DNA of 19,223 bases, from positions 1 to 19,223 of the forward strand of contig DNFG01000274.1 of assembly GCA_003487005.1 (NCBI GenBank), written 5' to 3'. Shown in pieces: positions 1 to 8,812 of the stretch. The position numbers and the translations under genes are program-made. The DNA comes from Bryobacterales bacterium. Its GTDB lineage: Bacteria > Acidobacteriota > Terriglobia > Bryobacterales > Bryobacteraceae. Position 1 is the stretch's first letter. The number at the start of each line of letters is the position of its first letter. The notes under the pieces are model-generated. The model was not told the origin of the DNA. It saw nothing but the letters and a program-made list of their open reading frames with translations, and did not search any database.

Positions 1-210
1 GGCGCCCTCCCAGGGGTGGTCGAGGGGGAAGGCGAGGCCGGCGTCGATGGGGGCGCCGGGGCGGAGTTCGGCGCCGTTCAGGGAGTCGACCCAGTGGTGG
101 TCGATGGCGAGTTCGAGGCGGGAGCCGATTTCGAGGGGTTGGACGGCCGGGCGGGACTGGGCGGCGGCCGGGAGGGCGCTGGCGAGGAGATGAAAGTCGC
201 GGCGGGTCAT
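1..210 (-). CDS. N-terminal part of an exported protein, possibly glycosidase-like (runs off the left edge)
   Basis: Seventy codons are visible, starting with ATG at 210 and open to the window edge, so the gene is truncated by the window and not necessarily broken. The N-terminus MTRRDFHLLASALPAAAQ is a short signal sequence with a twin-arginine-like RRDF, followed by a predicted cleavage region. The mature part begins LEIGSRLELAIDHHWVDSL and continues to DHPWEG. From memory, this resembles the start of secreted proteins of Acidobacteria and Planctomycetes ('GSR-ELFVD-LI...PWEG') that are predicted five-bladed beta-propeller, GH32/GH43-like. The assignment is weak because only the beginning is present. 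The start lies 4 nt after the response-regulator stop codon, so it is probably co-transcribed with the two-component genes. No clear Shine-Dalgarno sequence precedes it, which suggests translational coupling. Confidence 0.55.
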   Translation of the reverse strand, partial: MTRRDFHLLASALPAAAQSRPAVQPLEIGSRLELAIDHHWVDSLNGAELRPGAPIDAGLAFPLDHPWEGA

Positions 211-214
211 TGGG

Positions 215-859
215 TTAGAAGTCAATAGCTGAGAGAATGTCTGAAGGTTTCTTGTCGAAGGCGCGGGCGATGGCGAGGAGGCTTTCGATGGAGGGGAGAT
301 TGGCGCCGCGTTCGATGGAGGAGATTTGGGAGACGCTGAGGTGGGATTCGGCGGCGAGTTCCTTGAGGGACCAGTCGCGTTCGGCGCGGAGCATCCGGAT
401 TTTGTGGCCGAGTTTTTCGCGGAGGCGGTCCTGGGGGGCGCGTCCGAGGTTGAAGGCTTCGGCGGCGTTGGCGAGGGTCTGGCGAAGTTGGGCGAGGGAG
501 AAGGGTTTGGCGAGGTAATCGAAGACTTTGAGTTTGAAGGTGGCGCGCATGTCCTCGAGGGAGGGGTAGCCGGTGACGATGATGACGCAGAGGCCGGGGA
601 AGCGCTGGGTGAGCAGTTCGAGGACGCGATCGCCGCGGTGTTCGCCCATTTTCATGTCGAGGAGGACGATATCGGGGCGGTGGACGGCGGCGGCGTCGAA
701 GAGGTCGGCTGGATTGGTGAAGGGGCGGGCGGAGTAGAGGCCTTCGTCGTTGAGGAAGTCCTCGATGTAGGTGAGGAAGTCGGGGTCGTCGTCGAGGATG
801 GCGACGTGAATGAGACCGGGGGACGGATCCGGGGTTTGGGAGTCGGCGCGGGTGGTCAT
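215..859 (-). CDS. Response regulator, REC domain plus XRE-type helix-turn-helix
   Basis: A 214-residue protein with an N-terminal receiver domain (about residues 16-132) and a C-terminal Cro/CI (XRE) helix-turn-helix (about 146-209). Receiver hallmarks are present: acidic pocket D23-D25, phosphoacceptor D68 in IVLLDMKMGE, T96 in IIVTGY and K118 in YLAKPF. The output domain contains LKELAAESHLSVSQISSIERG, a textbook HTH_3 recognition unit. Most response regulators end in OmpR, NarL, Fis or AAA domains; an XRE output is uncommon. The start codon overlaps the kinase stop in an ATGA (856-859), and GGAG sits just upstream, so the two are translationally coupled and surely cognate. It is probably a DNA-binding transcription factor. 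Its targets are unknown; the divergent respiratory operon is an inferred candidate. Confidence 0.93.
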   Translation of the reverse strand: MTTRADSQTPDPSPGLIHVAILDDDPDFLTYIEDFLNDEGLYSARPFTNPADLFDAAAVHRPDIVLLDMKMGEHRGDRVLELLTQRFPGLCVIIVTGYPSLEDMRATFKLKVFDYLAKPFSLAQLRQTLANAAEAFNLGRAPQDRLREKLGHKIRMLRAERDWSLKELAAESHLSVSQISSIERGANLPSIESLLAIARAFDKKPSDILSAIDF

Positions 860-2355
860 GGAGTCTCCGTTTCGTTGGGGGGGCAGGGGAGGGTGACTTC
901 GAGGCGGGCGCCACCGGCGGGGCAGTTGGCGGCGGAGATGCGGCCGTGGTGCTGGCTGACGATGCCTTCGGCGACGGCGAGGCCGAGGCCGGTGCCGTGG
1001 GCATCGAGGCGGGTGGTGACGAAGACTTCGAAGATTTCGGGCAAGATGTCCTCGGGAATTCCGGGACCATTATCCTCCACGGAGACGGCGAGGGCGGGCC
1101 GGCCGTCGAGGGTGGAGGGACGGGCGGCGACCTGGACGCGGCCTCCGGGGTGTCCGGGGCGGCCCGGGTCGACGGCATGGAGGGCGTTACGGAGGAGGTT
1201 GACGAAGACCTGGACGAGTTGGCTGGCGTTGCCGAGGACGCGGGCGGAGTCGGGGACGGAGTTAAGGAAGGAGACGGAGGAGGCTCGTTCGTCGATGGCG
1301 ACGAGTTGCCAGGACTCTTCGATGAGGTCGCGGAGGGGGACGGGGGTGAATTCGCGGCGGCGGACACGGGCGAAGTCGAGCAGGCCGGCGGAGATATTGC
1401 GGAGTCGTCCGGTGACGCGCTGCATGCGCTGAAGGCGGGCCTGGGTGGCGGGATCGGGGAGGGTTTCCTGGAGTTTCTCGAGGGAACCATGGAGGACGGC
1501 GAGGGGGGTGTTCATTTCGTGGGCGACGCTGGCGCTGAGGAGGCCGAGGGAGACGAGGCGGTCCTGGGCTTCGAGGTTGCGTTTGGCGGTTTCGAGTTGC
1601 TGATTTTTGGCTTCAAGGCGGTGGAGGGCTTCGGCGAGGTGGTCTTCCTGGCGGCGAAGGGTGGTGATGGCCTCGTTGCGGGAGTGCATGATCTGTCCGA
1701 TTTCATCGCCGGGGATGTAGGCCTCTGGGATGAGTTCCTGGTCGCGGTCGCCGCGGCGGGTGGCGGCATCGGCGTGGAGCATCAACTGGAGGGGTTGGTA
1801 GACGTAGCGGGGCATGATGAGGAGTTCGAGGAGGAGGACGGCGAGGACGTAGAGGGCGCCAAGGACGGCGAACAGGGCGAGGCGGGCGGAGAGGAGGAGG
1901 CTGTCGTAGAAGGCGATGGGAAGGCGAAGACGGTAGTAGCGGCCGGGGGCGCCGGGGAAGAGTTTGAAGATGTGTTCGGAGGTGGGTTCACGCTGCCAGA
2001 CGCGGCCGGGGAAGTCGCGCATCCAGGTTTGGGCGGCGGGCGGGAGGCCGAGTTCGTCGCCGGAACCGGCGGTGAGGTCGTAGAAGCGGAGTTCGTGTTC
2101 GCCGCGGTCGGGGGTGACGGCGGAGAAGGTATTCCAGATGAGACTGATCTCGCGGGCGCGGGCGGCGGCGAGGCGGCTTTCGACGAGGGGGAGGATGGAA
2201 AAGTAGACGCCGAGGGTGAGGATGAGGAAGAAAGCGTTGTGCAGAACCATCAACTTAGGGCGGACGCGGAGGTCGCCAAAGCGGCGGGAGAAGCCGGTGA
2301 GGGGGCGTGGCGGCCAGCCCTGAAGAGGAGGGTCTCCGGCGTTACGGTCTGGCAA
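856..2355 (-). CDS. Membrane sensor histidine kinase
   Basis: A 499-residue two-component kinase. Two membrane helices (about 36-58 and 154-180) flank a periplasmic sensor region of about 95 residues. A HAMP-like linker and a coiled coil (about 181-265, with QQLETAKRNLEAQDR) follow. The HisKA domain has the H-box SVAHEMNTPLAVL with H279 as phosphoacceptor. The HATPase domain has the N-box NLLRNALHAV (N386, N390), the G1 box EDNGPGIP (D428) and the G2 box GTGLGLA (454-460). The start is TTG at 2355-2353, supported by AGGAG nine bases upstream (2365-2369). The stop overlaps the regulator start by 4 nt. The sensor region matches no family I recognise, so the stimulus is unknown. The gene diverges from the ACIII operon, which makes redox or oxygen sensing possible but unproven. 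Confidence 0.94.
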   Translation of the reverse strand: MPDRNAGDPPLQGWPPRPLTGFSRRFGDLRVRPKLMVLHNAFFLILTLGVYFSILPLVESRLAAARAREISLIWNTFSAVTPDRGEHELRFYDLTAGSGDELGLPPAAQTWMRDFPGRVWQREPTSEHIFKLFPGAPGRYYRLRLPIAFYDSLLLSARLALFAVLGALYVLAVLLLELLIMPRYVYQPLQLMLHADAATRRGDRDQELIPEAYIPGDEIGQIMHSRNEAITTLRRQEDHLAEALHRLEAKNQQLETAKRNLEAQDRLVSLGLLSASVAHEMNTPLAVLHGSLEKLQETLPDPATQARLQRMQRVTGRLRNISAGLLDFARVRRREFTPVPLRDLIEESWQLVAIDERASSVSFLNSVPDSARVLGNASQLVQVFVNLLRNALHAVDPGRPGHPGGRVQVAARPSTLDGRPALAVSVEDNGPGIPEDILPEIFEVFVTTRLDAHGTGLGLAVAEGIVSQHHGRISAANCPAGGARLEVTLPCPPNETETP

Positions 2356-2364
2356 GAATTTTTT

Positions 2365-2369
2365 CTCCT
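2365..2369 (-). promoter_or_regulatory. Shine-Dalgarno site fixing the TTG start of the histidine kinase
   Basis: On the minus strand AGGAG is followed by nine bases and then TTG (2355-2353). No ATG or GTG start with a comparable ribosome-binding site is seen nearby, so the TTG start is preferred. Confidence 0.75.
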
Positions 2370-2378
2370 ATTGCAGAA

Positions 2379-2399
2379 TTTCTACGGCTATGCTAGAAA
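2379..2399. repeat. Inverted repeat, candidate operator
   Basis: Arms TTTCTA (2379-2384) and TAGAAA (2394-2399) are perfectly complementary around a 9-nt spacer. Size and dyad symmetry suit an XRE-type dimer. It lies 24-44 nt upstream of the kinase start and overlaps the possible minus-strand -10, so autoregulation by the REC-XRE protein is plausible. Six-base arms can occur by chance. Confidence 0.4.
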
Positions 2400-2423
2400 A
2401 AAACTAATCCAGGTGTACAGAGT

Positions 2424-2452
2424 AAGCTGTTTGATGTTGTAAACTACAGCTT
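2424..2452. repeat. Inverted repeat, second candidate operator
   Basis: Arms AAGCTGT (2424-2430) and ACAGCTT (2446-2452) are perfect complements around a 15-nt spacer, with GTTT/AAAC giving additional offset symmetry inside. The dyad is centred about 89 bp upstream of actA and 83 bp upstream of the kinase start, between the two divergent units. It could be a binding site for a dimeric regulator. No experimental support is available from the sequence. Confidence 0.4.
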
Positions 2453-2526
2453 CGAGCCTTTGCCGGAAACAGAGGGGCAAAAGGCATGTTCAAGTCCGAA
2501 ATCTAGCTGACAAAAGACATATTGGA

Positions 2527-3174
2527 ATGAGCGCCATCTTCTCCAAGAAGTTTGACACGAACCTGCGAGTGATCGCGGGGGTCGTGGTAGTGACCCTCGG
2601 CCTGGTGGGCGGGGTGTTGGGCTACCTCTTGCATCCGAATCAACTGGACACCGGGTACACGCCGGTGCAGCCGGTGGGATTTTCTCACAAGTTGCACGCG
2701 GGCAACCTCGGGATGGACTGCCGGTACTGCCACACGTCGGTGGAGAACGCGGCGTTCGCGGCGGTGCCGCCGACCGAGACGTGCATGAACTGCCACGCGC
2801 AGGTGAAGGAAAAGAGCCCGAAACTGCAGTTGGTGAGGGAGTCGTACGCAACGGGGGCGCCGATTCAGTGGGTGAAGGTGCACCGGTTGCCGGACTACGC
2901 GTACTTCAACCATCAGGCGCACGTGACGGCGGGGGTTTCGTGCGTGTCGTGTCACGGACGGATCGACCAGATGGTGGAAGTGAAGCAGGTATCGCCGCTG
3001 TCGATGGCGTGGTGCCTGGACTGTCACCGCAATCCGGACGCGCACTTGCGCCCGGTGGAATTCGTAACCAAGCTGGACTGGAAGCCGGAGGGAGACGCGG
3101 CGGAACTGGGCCGGCAATTGAGGGAAGCGAAGAATATCAACCCGCCCGTGAACTGTTCGGGCTGCCACCGGTAA
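2527..3174 (+). CDS. actA: Alternative complex III pentaheme cytochrome c subunit ActA
   Basis: A 215-residue protein with one N-terminal membrane helix (about 14-35) that anchors a periplasmic domain. Five CxxCH heme-c motifs are visible: CRYCH (C65-H69), CMNCH (C86-H90), CVSCH (C139-H143), CLDCH (C163-H167) and CSGCH (C210-H214). Length and heme number match ActA of alternative complex III, which carries electrons from the Fe-S subunit ActB towards ActE or the terminal oxidase. It is the first gene of a 12-gene operon. The ATG at 2527 has only a weak TTGGA just upstream, and no other in-frame start is found nearby. The five-heme periplasmic wire and the following actB make the call secure. 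Confidence 0.96.
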   Translation: MSAIFSKKFDTNLRVIAGVVVVTLGLVGGVLGYLLHPNQLDTGYTPVQPVGFSHKLHAGNLGMDCRYCHTSVENAAFAAVPPTETCMNCHAQVKEKSPKLQLVRESYATGAPIQWVKVHRLPDYAYFNHQAHVTAGVSCVSCHGRIDQMVEVKQVSPLSMAWCLDCHRNPDAHLRPVEFVTKLDWKPEGDAAELGRQLREAKNINPPVNCSGCHR

Positions 3175-3204
3175 GTCGAGAATATTCGGACCTTTTGGAA
3201 TCAA

Positions 3205-6168
3205 ATGAGCGAATTGATCCAGATCAATCCCCAGGGCGTCACCGGGAAAAAGTATTGGCGCAGTCTTGACGCGATGGAGCAGAATCCTGAATTCACCCGT
3301 TGGGTGGAGAGGGAATTTCAGGAAAATGCATCCGAAATGCTCGAAAGCGGATCGCGCCGGAATCTGCTGAAGCTGATGGCGGCGAGTTTCGGACTGGCCG
3401 GGGCGACGGCATGCCGGCGTCCGGTGGAGCCGATTCTGCCGCACGCGAAGGGCGTGGAGACGCTGATCCACGGCAAGCCGGTGCATTACGCGACGGCGGT
3501 GACGACGGGCGGGGCGGCGACGGGCCTGATTGTGCAGTGTCACGACGGGCGTCCGACGAAGGTGGAAGGCAATCCGCGGCATCCGTACTCGCTGGGCGCG
3601 ACGAACGCGCATGCGCAGGCGACGGTGCTGGGATTGTATGATCCGGACCGGGCGAAGCAGGTGCACAAGGGGACGTCGCGGACGACGTGGGACGAGTTTT
3701 ACGGCTGGGCGATGAAGGCGTTTTCGCCGGAGCAGGCGGGCGACGGGTCGGGAATCCGGGTGCTGGCGGAGCGGTCGTCGTCGCCATCGCTGGAAGCGGT
3801 GCGGGGCGAGTTTGCGAAGAAGTTCCCCGGGGCGCAGTGGGTTGAGTATGACTCGGTGAGTTTCGACAACGCGCGGGCGGGCGCGGAGATGGCGTTCGGG
3901 CAGGCGCTGGAAGCGCACTATCAGTTCGACAAAGCGGACGTGGTGGTGGCGCTGGACGCGGATTTCCTGGGTCTGGACGCGGTGTCGGTGCTGCCGGTGA
4001 AGCAGTTTTCGAAGAAGCGCCGGGTGGACACGCCGGAGAGCGGGATGAACCGGCTGTACGCGGCGGAGGCGAATTTCACGCTGACGGGAGCGATGGCGGA
4101 CCACCGGGTGCGGGTGCGGGCGTCGGAAGTGGGTGCGCTGGCGATGGCGCTGGCGAAGGAGTTGAACGTCTCGGGCGGCGAATTGAAGGTATTGGGCAAC
4201 CCGGGCGGCAAGAGCGAGAAGTTCGTGTCGGCGGTGGCGAAGGATCTGCTGGCGCAGCGCGGGCGTTCGGTGGTGGTGGCGGGGCCGCGGCAACCGGCGG
4301 CGGTGCACGCGCTGGTGGCGTTGATCAACCAGGCGCTGGGCAACACGGGCGAGACGGTGGTGTACACGCGTCCGGTGGTTTCGAATCCGTCGGATTCGCT
4401 GGCGCGGGTGAAGCAGTTGGCGGACGACCTGAAGTCGGGCAAGGTGAAGACGGTGGTTGTGCTCGGGGGCAACCCGGTGTACACGCTGCCAGCGGATCTG
4501 GGCTTCGGCGAAGCTCTGACCAAGGCCGAGTCGGTGGTGGCGCTGACGGCGGATGAGAACGAGACGTGGCAGGCGGCCGGATGGCGGTTGCCGGAAGCAC
4601 ATGTGTTCGAGGCGTGGGGCGACGGGCGGGCGTTGAACGGTCTGGCGTCGGTCCAACAGCCATTGATCGCGCCGCTGTATGAAGGCAAGAGCGCGCTGGA
4701 AGTGGCGGCCGCGCTGGCGCGGGGCGAGCGGGTGAGCGGGCACGACGTGGTGAAGAGCTACTGGACGTCGCAGTGGGGCGGGGAAGCGGCGAAGCGGTGG
4801 CAGAAGGCGCTGTACGACGGTTTTGTGGAAGGGACGGAGTTCCCGGTGGCTCCGGCGGCGGCGCAGGCTCCGGCGGTGCTGGCGAAGGTCCAGGAAGGGC
4901 TGAAAGCGGCGGCGGATGGATGGGAAGTGGTGTTTTACGCGTCGGCTTCGGCGTGGGACGGGCGTTACGCGAACAACGCGTGGATGCAGGAAGCGCCGGA
5001 TCCGATGACGAAGCTGGTGTGGGACAACGCGGCGTTGATCAGCCCGGCATCGGCGACGGAGTTGGGCGTGCAGGACGGCGATTACCTGACGATCAAGGTG
5101 AACGGCCGCGAGGTGAAGGCGCCGGCGATGGTGCAGCCCGGGCACGCGGACAAGTCGGTTTCGTTGTCGCTCGGATACGGCCGGACGGCGTGCGGGCGCG
5201 TGTGCAAGGACGTGGGGCACAGCGTGGAGCCGCTGCGGACGGTGGCGGGCTTCCAGATCGCGGCCGGGGCGGATGTCAAAAAGGGAAGCGGCAGCTACCA
5301 GCTGGTGACGACGCAGGAACACCACTCGATGGAGAACCGGCCGATCGTGCTGGAGGCGGCGCTGGCGGAGTATCGCGAGCATCCGGACCACTTCAAGCAC
5401 ATGGTGCATTCGCCGCCGCGGGTGTCGATGTATCAGGGGTTTGATTACTCGCAGGGCTACCAGTGGGGGATGGCGATCGATCTGACGTCGTGCATCGGCT
5501 GCAATGCGTGCGTGGTGGCGTGCCAGAGCGAGAACAACATTCCGGTGGTGGGCAAGGATCAGGTGAGGCGGGGCCGCGAGATGCACTGGATCCGGATGGA
5601 CCGGTATTACACGGGTTCGGAAGAGGATCCGCAGGTGGTGACGCAGCCGATGGCGTGTCAGCAGTGCGAGAACGCGCCGTGCGAGTCGGTGTGTCCGGTG
5701 GCGGCGACGGTGCACTCGGCGGAAGGTTTGAACGACATGGCGTACAACCGCTGCGTGGGGACGCGGTATTGCGCGAACAACTGTCCGTACAAAGTGCGGC
5801 GGTTCAATTTCCTGGAGTATCACAAGGGGATCGAGGAGAGCACGAAGATGGTGTTCAACCCCGACGTGACGGTGCGCATGCGCGGGGTGATGGAGAAGTG
5901 CAACTACTGCGTGCAGCGGATCCAGGAGAAGAAGATCGAAGCGAAGGCGCAGGGGCGCCGGACGCTGGCCGATGGAGAAGTGAAGAGCGCCTGCGAGCAG
6001 GCGTGTCCCGCCGAGGCGATCGCCTTCGGCAACATCAACGATCCCGAATCGCGGGTGTCGAAGCTGAAGAAGCAGCAGCGCGATTATGAGCTGCTCGAAG
6101 AGCTGAACACGCGTCCGCGGACCACGTATCTCGCGAAGTTGCGCAACCCCAATCCGGAGCTTGCCTAA
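3205..6168 (+). CDS. actB: Alternative complex III subunit ActB (molybdopterin-like domain fused to Fe-S ferredoxin domain)
   Basis: A 987-residue periplasmic subunit. A Tat-type signal lies internally: [18 protein letters not shown] begins at residue 50, as in the 'TAT-variant-translocated' family. Residues about 70-730 form the molybdopterin-oxidoreductase-like domain, which in characterised ACIII carries no Mo cofactor; no N-terminal Fe-S cysteine cluster is visible here. The C-terminal NrfC-like domain (about 750-960) has cysteine sets C763/766/769/773, C818/821/826/830, C850/856/860, C899/902 and C930/934. These are sufficient for the three [4Fe-4S] and one [3Fe-4S] clusters known in the family. 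It would link quinol oxidation at ActC to the ActA hemes. The 30-nt gap after actA holds TTTTGGAAT, a weak ribosome site resembling that before actA. Confidence 0.96.
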   Translation: MSELIQINPQGVTGKKYWRSLDAMEQNPEFTRWVEREFQENASEMLESGSRRNLLKLMAASFGLAGATACRRPVEPILPHAKGVETLIHGKPVHYATAVTTGGAATGLIVQCHDGRPTKVEGNPRHPYSLGATNAHAQATVLGLYDPDRAKQVHKGTSRTTWDEFYGWAMKAFSPEQAGDGSGIRVLAERSSSPSLEAVRGEFAKKFPGAQWVEYDSVSFDNARAGAEMAFGQALEAHYQFDKADVVVALDADFLGLDAVSVLPVKQFSKKRRVDTPESGMNRLYAAEANFTLTGAMADHRVRVRASEVGALAMALAKELNVSGGELKVLGNPGGKSEKFVSAVAKDLLAQRGRSVVVAGPRQPAAVHALVALINQALGNTGETVVYTRPVVSNPSDSLARVKQLADDLKSGKVKTVVVLGGNPVYTLPADLGFGEALTKAESVVALTADENETWQAAGWRLPEAHVFEAWGDGRALNGLASVQQPLIAPLYEGKSALEVAAALARGERVSGHDVVKSYWTSQWGGEAAKRWQKALYDGFVEGTEFPVAPAAAQAPAVLAKVQEGLKAAADGWEVVFYASASAWDGRYANNAWMQEAPDPMTKLVWDNAALISPASATELGVQDGDYLTIKVNGREVKAPAMVQPGHADKSVSLSLGYGRTACGRVCKDVGHSVEPLRTVAGFQIAAGADVKKGSGSYQLVTTQEHHSMENRPIVLEAALAEYREHPDHFKHMVHSPPRVSMYQGFDYSQGYQWGMAIDLTSCIGCNACVVACQSENNIPVVGKDQVRRGREMHWIRMDRYYTGSEEDPQVVTQPMACQQCENAPCESVCPVAATVHSAEGLNDMAYNRCVGTRYCANNCPYKVRRFNFLEYHKGIEESTKMVFNPDVTVRMRGVMEKCNYCVQRIQEKKIEAKAQGRRTLADGEVKSACEQACPAEAIAFGNINDPESRVSKLKKQQRDYELLEELNTRPRTTYLAKLRNPNPELA

Positions 6169-6173
6169 ACGTC

Positions 6174-7565
6174 ATGGCTGATTTAGCAATCGATCCACGC
6201 ATGGAACTCAACCCGCCGCTGGTGACCGGCGGGATGACCTACGCCGATGTCACCGAGAAGGTCGCGGCGATCACGGAGCAGGCTCCGCCGAAGCAGTGGT
6301 ACGTGGCGCTGGGCATTTCGATGCTGCTGGCGGGCGTGCTGTTCGCGTCGCTGGGCTACCTGGTGACGACGGGCATCGGGGTGTGGGGCAACAACTCGCC
6401 GGTGGGCTGGGGCTGGGACATCACGAACTTCGTGTGGTGGATCGGCATCGGGCACGCGGGGACGCTGATCTCGGCAATTCTGTTCCTGTTCCGGCAGCGA
6501 TGGCGGACGTCGATCAACCGGGCGGCGGAAGCGATGACGCTGTTCGCGGTGGCGTGCGCGGGCATTTATCCGCTGTTCCACACAGGGCGGCCGTGGCGCG
6601 CGGCGTACTGGCTGTTCCCGATGCCGAACGAGGCGTTGAATATGTGGCAGAACTTCCGTTCCCCGCTGATGTGGGACGTGTTCGCGGTTTCGACGTACGC
6701 GACGGTGTCGGCGCTGTTCTGGTATGTGGGGCTGATTCCGGATCTGGCGACGCTGCGGGACCGGGCGAAGACGCGGATCCGGCAGGTGATTTTCGGGGTG
6801 ATGAGTTTCGGCTGGCGCGGCGGGGCGCGGCAGTGGCGGCACTATGAACTGGCGTACCTGCTGCTGGCGGGGCTTTCGACGCCGCTGGTGCTGTCGGTGC
6901 ACTCGATCGTGTCATTCGACTTCGCGACATCGGTGATTCCGGGGTGGCACACGACGATCTTCCCGCCGTACTTCGTGGCGGGCGCGATTTTCTCGGGCTT
7001 CGCGATGGTGGTGACGCTGATGGTGACGGCGCGCTATGTGTACAACCTGCAGAACCTGATCACGATCAAGCACCTGGAGAACATGTGCAAGGTGATGCTG
7101 GCGACGGGCATGATGGTGGGCTTCGCGTATGGAACGGAGTTCTTCATCGCGTGGTACTCGGCGAACCCATATGAGCGGTACGCGTTCGTGAACCGGGCGT
7201 TCGGGCCGTACTGGTGGGCTTACTGGTCGATGATTCTGTGCAACGTGATATCGCCCCAGTTTTTCTGGTTCAAGCGGTTCCGGACTTCGATTCCGGTGAT
7301 GTTCGTGCTGTCGATCTTCATCAACATCGGAATGTGGTTCGAGCGGTTCGTGATCATCGCGACCTCGCTGCACCGGGACTTCCTGCCTTCCTCGTGGGGA
7401 TACTTCTCGCCGACGATCATCGACATTTCAACCTTCGTGGGCACGATGGGCCTGTTCATGACCCTGTTCCTTCTCTTCCTGCGGTTCCTGCCGGCGATCG
7501 CGATTTCGGAAGTGAAGGGCGTGCTGCACCAGCAGATCAACGAACAGAAGGGAGTGGCGCACTAA
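6174..7565 (+). CDS. actC: Alternative complex III membrane subunit ActC (NrfD family, quinol oxidation)
   Basis: A 463-residue integral membrane protein of the NrfD/PsrC family with about ten membrane helices. These include about 43-68, 88-106, 121-137, 165-188, 226-247, 266-288, 305-328, 347-365, 373-395 and 416-440. The long N-terminus ([19 protein letters not shown]) and the internal [14 protein letters not shown] (H94) are typical of ActC. In ACIII this subunit binds menaquinol or ubiquinol near ActB and is proposed to couple its oxidation to proton movement. The start is ATG at 6174, five bases after the actB stop, in line with translational coupling. Length is normal and no disruption is seen. 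Confidence 0.95.
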   Translation: MADLAIDPRMELNPPLVTGGMTYADVTEKVAAITEQAPPKQWYVALGISMLLAGVLFASLGYLVTTGIGVWGNNSPVGWGWDITNFVWWIGIGHAGTLISAILFLFRQRWRTSINRAAEAMTLFAVACAGIYPLFHTGRPWRAAYWLFPMPNEALNMWQNFRSPLMWDVFAVSTYATVSALFWYVGLIPDLATLRDRAKTRIRQVIFGVMSFGWRGGARQWRHYELAYLLLAGLSTPLVLSVHSIVSFDFATSVIPGWHTTIFPPYFVAGAIFSGFAMVVTLMVTARYVYNLQNLITIKHLENMCKVMLATGMMVGFAYGTEFFIAWYSANPYERYAFVNRAFGPYWWAYWSMILCNVISPQFFWFKRFRTSIPVMFVLSIFINIGMWFERFVIIATSLHRDFLPSSWGYFSPTIIDISTFVGTMGLFMTLFLLFLRFLPAIAISEVKGVLHQQINEQKGVAH

Positions 7566-7566
7566 G

Positions 7567-8160
7567 ATGGCGACTCTCGACCGCATTCTCGACCGCCTGC
7601 CGCTGCCGGGCTTTCTGAAGCCGGCCGTGACGGGGGCGCATTATGGCGTGATCGGTGATTTCGACACGCCGGAAGACCTGCTGCGCGCGATCCGGACGGC
7701 ACGGACGGCGGGCTACACGAAGCTGGAAGCGTACACGCCGTTCCCGATTCACGGGATCGACGAGGCGCTGGGCGAAGGCCGCTCGCCGCTGGGCAAGATC
7801 GTCATAGTGTGCGGCCTCACCGGGCTGACACTGGCGGTGCTTCTGCAGTGGTGGACCGGCGCGGTGGATTATCCGCTGGTGATCGCGGGCAAGCCGCTGT
7901 TCGCATTCGAGCCTTCAGTTCCGATCATGTTCGAGTTGAGCGTGCTGCTGTCGGCGTTCGGGGCGGTGCTGGGGATGCTGGCGCTGAACAAGCTGCCACA
8001 GTATTACCACCCGGCGTTCAACTTCACGAAGTGGGCCGGGGCGACGAATGACCGGTTTCTGCTGGCGATCGAGGCGACCGACCCGAAGTTTGACGCGGCG
8101 GAAGCGGTGGCCTTCCTGGACGCGGCCGGAAGCCGGCACAGCGAACTGGTGGAGGCGTAA
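7567..8160 (+). CDS. actD: Alternative complex III subunit ActD (DUF3341)
   Basis: A 197-residue protein of the DUF3341 family found as ActD in ACIII operons. The cytoplasmic N-terminal domain shows the family pattern GVIGDFDTPEDLLRAIRTA, then GYTKLEAYTPFPIHGIDEAL. Two membrane helices (about 76-95 and 117-142) follow, joined by a loop with DYPLVIAGKPLF, and then a C-terminal cytoplasmic segment with the common NDRFLLAIEATDP. Its role is structural; in known ACIII it has no cofactor. The start is one base after the actC stop, with GGGAG in the actC tail as ribosome site. Confidence 0.95.
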   Translation: MATLDRILDRLPLPGFLKPAVTGAHYGVIGDFDTPEDLLRAIRTARTAGYTKLEAYTPFPIHGIDEALGEGRSPLGKIVIVCGLTGLTLAVLLQWWTGAVDYPLVIAGKPLFAFEPSVPIMFELSVLLSAFGAVLGMLALNKLPQYYHPAFNFTKWAGATNDRFLLAIEATDPKFDAAEAVAFLDAAGSRHSELVEA

Positions 8161-8171
8161 AGGGAGCAGCC

Positions 8172-8801
8172 ATGAGTTTCTTGAGTACATCGCTCCGCCG
8201 GCGCGCGGCGGTCATTCTGGGGGTGCTGGCGTTGAGCGCGCTCTCGACGGCGTGTTCGAACTTCACTTCGCGGCAGCCTCCGGTGTGGGTGTGGTTCGAC
8301 ATGAAGAAGCAGGACAAGTACAAGCCGCAGGCGGAAAGCCCGTTCTTCACGGACGGGCGGGCGTCGCGGCGTCCGGTGGAAGGGGTGGTGTCGCAGGAGA
8401 CGTATCGTCCCGACGTGGCCTACTCGACGGGCATTACGGAGGCGGGGCTGTATGTGGCGCGCAATCCGGAGCCGATGACGGCGGAACTGCTGGAGCGCGG
8501 GCAGCAGCGGTACAACATCTACTGCGCGCCGTGTCACGACCGGACGGGGACGGGCAAGGGGATTGTGCCGTCGAAGGCGATCTGGGTGCCGGGCAACCTG
8601 CATGAAGAGCGGATCGCGGCGTTCGTGGATGGCGAGTATTATCACGTGATCGCGAATGGCCGGCGGTCGATGCCGGGCTACGCGAAACAGATACCCGAGA
8701 AGGACCGCTGGGCGATCGTGGCCTACATTCGCGCGCTGCAGCGGGCCTGGAAGGGCAATATGAGTGACGTTCCGGCCGAGATCCAGGCCCAAGTGAGGTA
8801 A
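8172..8801 (+). CDS. actE: Alternative complex III monoheme cytochrome c lipoprotein ActE
   Basis: A 209-residue cytochrome c. The N-terminus has a basic stretch LRRRAAV and a hydrophobic core ending in the lipobox LSTAC, so C28 is probably acylated and holds the protein at the outer face of the inner membrane. One heme motif, CAPCH (C118-H122), is followed by M167 in RRSMPGY, a good axial ligand candidate. Length and layout match ActE. It probably passes electrons from ActA to the oxidase; the CoxB cytochrome domain encoded downstream is the obvious acceptor. AGGGAG lies 5-10 nt before the ATG. Confidence 0.94.
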   Translation: MSFLSTSLRRRAAVILGVLALSALSTACSNFTSRQPPVWVWFDMKKQDKYKPQAESPFFTDGRASRRPVEGVVSQETYRPDVAYSTGITEAGLYVARNPEPMTAELLERGQQRYNIYCAPCHDRTGTGKGIVPSKAIWVPGNLHEERIAAFVDGEYYHVIANGRRSMPGYAKQIPEKDRWAIVAYIRALQRAWKGNMSDVPAEIQAQVR

Positions 8802-8812
8802 CCGAAAGCGCC

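Larger units (their letters stand above)
2356..2526. promoter_or_regulatory. Divergent intergenic region between the kinase/regulator pair and the ACIII operon
   Basis: This 171-bp region is visibly more AT-rich than its surroundings and must carry the promoters of both divergent units. It contains two imperfect operator-like inverted repeats (listed separately) and a TGTACA palindrome at 2414-2419. On the minus strand TAGCAT (2395-2390) could be a -10 element, but its -35 partner is poor. On the plus strand I find no convincing sigma-70 pair before actA, so that promoter may depend on an activator or another sigma factor. Placement as a promoter region is an inference from gene layout. Confidence 0.6.

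Noticed and set aside
326..1432. Plus-strand open frame opposite the response regulator and kinase
   Set aside because: It is Gly/Glu/Ala-rich with no family pattern, and the minus-strand genes explain this DNA.
946..2442. Plus-strand open frame opposite the histidine kinase
   Set aside because: The product is a Gly/Glu/Ala/Val-rich low-complexity translation mirroring the kinase codons. The minus strand encodes all kinase motifs.
2431..2465. TTGATG and TTGCCG as possible -35 elements for actA
   Set aside because: No acceptable -10 sequence lies 16-18 bases downstream of either. I do not call a sigma-70 promoter for the act operon.
3293..4688. Minus-strand Ser/Thr/Pro-rich frames inside actB
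   Set aside because: They are antisense shadows of actB with biased composition and no motif.
2503..5823. Minus-strand open frame of 1106 codons opposite actA/actB
   Set aside because: It is an Arg/His/Pro-rich translation lying antisense to two clearly functional genes. Long stop-free antisense frames are expected in GC-rich coding DNA.
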